The notes below the pieces were generated by a model that saw nothing but the letters and a program-made list of their open reading frames with translations, was not told the origin of the DNA and searched no databases. A DNA stretch of 64,000 bases from Longimicrobiaceae bacterium (GTDB lineage Bacteria; Gemmatimonadota; Gemmatimonadetes; Longimicrobiales; Longimicrobiaceae): positions 44,737 through 108,736 of the forward strand of contig DASVBS010000076.1 in the NCBI GenBank assembly GCA_036375715.1. Direction: 5' to 3'. Position 1 is the stretch's first letter; every line of letters starts with the position of its first letter. The translations under genes were made by a program, and so were the position numbers. Positions 62,045 through 64,000 of this stretch are shown here, piece after piece.

Positions 62045-62839
62045 TCAGCAGGAGTATTCGCCGCAGGGAGCGCGCGCTTCGGCGGGGATCGCGGGCTCGG
62101 GCATTCCCTGGCCGTCGGCGAGCTGCAGCGCATACACGGCCGCCTGCACCGCCCGCAGCGGCGTCCCGTGCATCAGCTCCTCGCGGGCACTGCGCACCAG
62201 ATGCTCGATCCGCTCGGCGTGCGGCCCGTCCTTTCCTCGCTCCCCGAGTGATGCGACCGCCCGATCGAGCACCCGCAGCGCCACCCCCTGGGGTGACCAT
62301 TCGCGCACCCGGTCCGCGGCCCGCGTCAGCAGCAGCGCCGCCGTGCGGGCATCTCCCCGCAGGTACGCGTCGCGGGCGCTCTCGCGCTCACGCGCGACGA
62401 GCTCTACGGCGAAGGCAAGCTCGGGGGCCCGCTGCAGGTCGACCTCGGACCGAACCGTACGGTCCCACTCCTCGAGAGCGGCCACCGCCGACAGGAAGGG
62501 GCGGGGTCCGGGATCGCTGGTCATGGAGCGCACCGCGCGCGCCGCGGCCTCCGCGAGCAGCTCCTGCGCCCGCTGCGAGTCCCCCTCGATCCGGGCGCGG
62601 GCCGCCTCACTCTCCAGCGCCGCGACCTCCGGAGCCGCCGTCGGATCCTTCCCGTACGCCAGCCAGCTAGCCGCGGTGGGGAGATCGCTCGGCGCCACCA
62701 CCGCCGTCCACAGCTGACCATCCGCTTCGAGTTGGAACGAGTCAGTGCCGGTGGGAAGATCCTTGCAACCAGCCGTCACGCTCACAGCGAGACAGATCGA
62801 AACGGCGCATGCCGACCGGTGGGAGAAAAGCGGGATCAT
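62045..62839 (-). CDS. Lipoprotein of unknown function, helical repeats
   Basis: A 264-residue predicted lipoprotein (MIPLFSHRSACAVSICLAVSVTAGC). Beyond the lipobox the protein is Ala, Glu and Arg-rich and probably all-helical, with TPR-like packing: ALESEAARARIEGDSQRAQELLAEAAARA and DAYLRGDARTAALLLTRAADRV resemble degenerate tetratricopeptide units. The extreme C-terminus CGEYSC has two cysteines four apart. It is divergent from a TetR regulator. No family recognised. Confidence 0.75.
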   Translation of the reverse strand: MIPLFSHRSACAVSICLAVSVTAGCKDLPTGTDSFQLEADGQLWTAVVAPSDLPTAASWLAYGKDPTAAPEVAALESEAARARIEGDSQRAQELLAEAAARAVRSMTSDPGPRPFLSAVAALEEWDRTVRSEVDLQRAPELAFAVELVARERESARDAYLRGDARTAALLLTRAADRVREWSPQGVALRVLDRAVASLGERGKDGPHAERIEHLVRSAREELMHGTPLRAVQAAVYALQLADGQGMPEPAIPAEARAPCGEYSC

Positions 62840-62928
62840 GCGTGCCGGGATGTGAACACGACAACGAAGGGGGATGGTGAAAGAATATCGGCTCGTCCTG
62901 CCGTGCGTCAAGCTACTCTTCCGCGACT

Positions 62929-62958
62929 TGACAGCGATTCCGCTCGATCCCTACCTTG
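62929..62958 (+). promoter_or_regulatory. Probable promoter of the TetR gene
   Basis: TTGACA (62929-62934) and TACCTT (62953-62958) are 18 bases apart, close to a housekeeping promoter. The implied start gives a leader of about 140 bases. Confidence 0.5.
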
Positions 62959-63058
62959 AACCTTCAAGCCCGACCGCCTCTTAGCATCCGATTACAGCCC
63001 GTTCAGGCGGGACCAACACACCCGGATAGCTACGCATCACAGCGGTACCTTTTCCGCT

Positions 63059-63084
63059 GGCGCTGGAGGCGCCGCGTTTTTTTT
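63059..63084 (+). terminator. Leader terminator or attenuator before the TetR gene
   Basis: A five-base GC stem (GGCGC with GCGCC) followed by GCG and eight U, ending 21 bases before the ATG. A second small stem (CAGCGG with CCGCTG, 63040-63059) lies just upstream and shares a base with it. Attenuation is inferred from position alone. Confidence 0.5.
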
Positions 63085-63105
63085 CGCCCGGAACGGCCCC
63101 CGATT

Positions 63106-63729
63106 ATGTCCCAAGGCCGCACCGCCTACGACGCGAAGCTGGAGAGCATTCTTCGGGCCGCAGCCGTCGTCTTCGCTGAGAAAGGCTACCACCAGGCGAG
63201 CATTCGTGACATCGCCCGGGCCACCGGTGTCAGCCTCGCCGGGCTCTACTACTACTTTCAGAGCAAGGAAGAGCTGCTCTTCCTGATCCAGCACCACGCC
63301 ATGAGTCGGCTCATCGCGGGCCTGGAGCCCCGACTCCGTTACGCCCGTGACCCGCGCGAGAAGCTCCGCATCCTTATAGATAACCATCTCCGCTTCTTCG
63401 TTGACAACATGGCGGAGATGAAGGTGCTCTCGCACGAGGCCAAGTCGCTCACCGGCGAGTTCCGGTCCCACGTCGAGTCGCAGAAGCGGCAACTGACCAA
63501 CATCGCCCGCCAGATCCTTCGCGAGGTGGAGCCGAACAGCACCCTCGATGAGAGAGTCTCGGCGTTCGCCCTGTTCGGGATGATGAACTGGCTGTACGTC
63601 TGGTACCGCCCCGGCCGTGACGCCGACGTGAACCGGCTGGTGCACGACATGACCGAGATCTTCATGGGCGGCTTCGTGCGCAGCCGGGGGCGAAACCCCG
63701 AGCTACAGCTGGCCGTCGGCACGGGCTGA
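63106..63729 (+). CDS. TetR-family regulator (fatty-acid/aromatic type)
   Basis: A 207-residue regulator. The helix-turn-helix is AVVFAEKGYHQASIRDIARATGVSLAGLYYYFQSKEELL at about residues 20-58, and the C-terminal domain is helical (LRILIDNHLRFFVDNMAEMKVLSHEAKSL), similar to the KstR/FadR-like TetR_C group that senses acyl-CoA or related ligands. Start MSQGRTAYDAKLE at 63106. It is followed four bases later by a membrane microprotein. The target genes are not evident; the divergent lipoprotein gene is a candidate. Confidence 0.92.
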   Translation: MSQGRTAYDAKLESILRAAAVVFAEKGYHQASIRDIARATGVSLAGLYYYFQSKEELLFLIQHHAMSRLIAGLEPRLRYARDPREKLRILIDNHLRFFVDNMAEMKVLSHEAKSLTGEFRSHVESQKRQLTNIARQILREVEPNSTLDERVSAFALFGMMNWLYVWYRPGRDADVNRLVHDMTEIFMGGFVRSRGRNPELQLAVGTG

Positions 63730-63733
63730 TCGC

Positions 63734-63847
63734 ATGGGACGTGACGAGGCGGGAGCGGTGGTGCTCCGCGGCGTCCTGCTGGTGTTGGCGGTCTGCGTGG
63801 CCGCGCTGGGCCTCGGCTTCGTGGTGGGTTTCTGGTTGGGAAGCTAG
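63734..63847 (+). CDS. 37-residue single-span membrane microprotein
   Basis: The reading frame encodes a short charged N-terminus (MGRDEAGAVVLRG), one hydrophobic segment (VLLVLAVCVAALGLGFVVGF) and the tail WLGS. It begins four bases after the TetR stop, has its own ATG, and ends before a strong terminator. Translational coupling is plausible. The start lacks a strong ribosome binding site, so the call rests on position and on its ideal single-span shape. Function unknown. Confidence 0.5.
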   Translation: MGRDEAGAVVLRGVLLVLAVCVAALGLGFVVGFWLGS

Positions 63848-63888
63848 CAGATTGTTGGGAAGCTAGAAGATTTGAGAGCGAGCAACGA

Positions 63889-63923
63889 CAGGGGCCCCGG
63901 CAGCCATTCTGCCGGGGCCCCTG
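63889..63923. terminator. Bidirectional hairpin terminator between TetR unit and rpmA
   Basis: A perfect 15-base stem (CAGGGGCCCCGGCAG and its complement) with a five-base loop, placed between convergent genes. It can end the TetR transcript and the minus-strand rpmA transcript. Confidence 0.75.
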
Positions 63924-63943
63924 TGGATTCTCGCTCGGACAGC

Positions 63944-64000
63944 TCAGGCCGGAATGACCGCCACCTGCTTGCGCTTGCGGTCCTTACGCTGAAACTGGAC
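63944..64000 (-). CDS. rpmA: 50S ribosomal protein L27, C-terminal end (runs off the window)
   Basis: Only the last 18 codons are visible, reading VQFQRKDRKRKQVAVIPA and stop. This matches the C-terminus of L27 (VVxFxRK...KxVxVxPA), which lies by the peptidyl-transferase centre. The upstream gene would usually be rplU, outside the window. Confidence 0.7.
   Translation of the reverse strand, partial: VQFQRKDRKRKQVAVIPA

Larger units (their letters stand above)
62840..63105. other. Divergent control region (266 bases)
   Basis: It lies between the lipoprotein gene (minus) and the TetR gene (plus) and contains a good promoter for the plus strand and a leader hairpin with a U run. An open frame reading into TetR from 62956 is rejected because its first 50 residues do not look like protein. 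Confidence 0.5.

Overview
The window is GC-rich bacterial chromosome, almost entirely coded on the minus strand. Together, the SusC/SusD pair outside an obvious Bacteroidota background, many Tat-exported sugar enzymes, the core-gene order and an L27 protein ending in a QVAVIPA-type tail suggest Gemmatimonadota or a close relative. This assignment is inference: there is no rRNA here. I see no prophage, insertion sequence or CRISPR array. Starts were moved inward from the longest frame wherever a ribosome binding site, signal peptide or family N-terminus supported it.

Region 1 (1-2900) holds the 3' part of a membrane-anchored protein coupled to a CcdA-type thiol transporter, a YedK/HMCES-type abasic-site protein, a small orphan helix-turn-helix protein, a strong terminator, and an element bounded by inverted heptad repeats of the NYELRIT type.

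Region 2 (2900-31300) is a carbohydrate locus of about 28 kb. It has two MFS transporters, a SusC/SusD uptake pair, four Gfo/Idh/MocA oxidoreductases, four AP-endonuclease-type TIM barrels, three DUF1080 domains (one fused to ThuA and a PQQ-type sugar dehydrogenase), a DUF6807 protein, a cupin, a Tat-exported enolase-superfamily protein, an FGE-like protein, an ApbE flavin transferase and a cytochrome c. Most members carry Tat or lipoprotein signals, so much of the chemistry is probably periplasmic. The gene content fits the oxidation, elimination and hydration (3-keto-sugar) route of glycoside breakdown. The substrate cannot be read from sequence.

Region 3 (31400-38530) is a tightly overlapped seven-gene efflux operon in the order TetR, TolC, membrane fusion lipoprotein, two ABC ATPases and two ABC-2 permeases. 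A perfect inverted repeat in front of the repressor gene is a good operator candidate.

Region 4 (38600-64000) is housekeeping: tRNA-Leu(UAA), rpe-rpiA, an outer-membrane protein with a 16-proline run, an unknown protein made of two duplicated domains, secG, tpiA-pgk-gap, comF, aroE, a YwlE-like phosphatase, ispD, radA, dnaB, a family 4 uracil-DNA glycosylase, coaBC, rpoZ, gmk, yicC, a TonB-plug outer-membrane protein, pepA, citrate synthase, a DksA-type zinc finger, tRNA-Leu(CAA), a lipoprotein, a TetR regulator with a 37-residue membrane microprotein, and the end of rpmA. Many neighbours overlap by 1-4 bases, which implies translational coupling.
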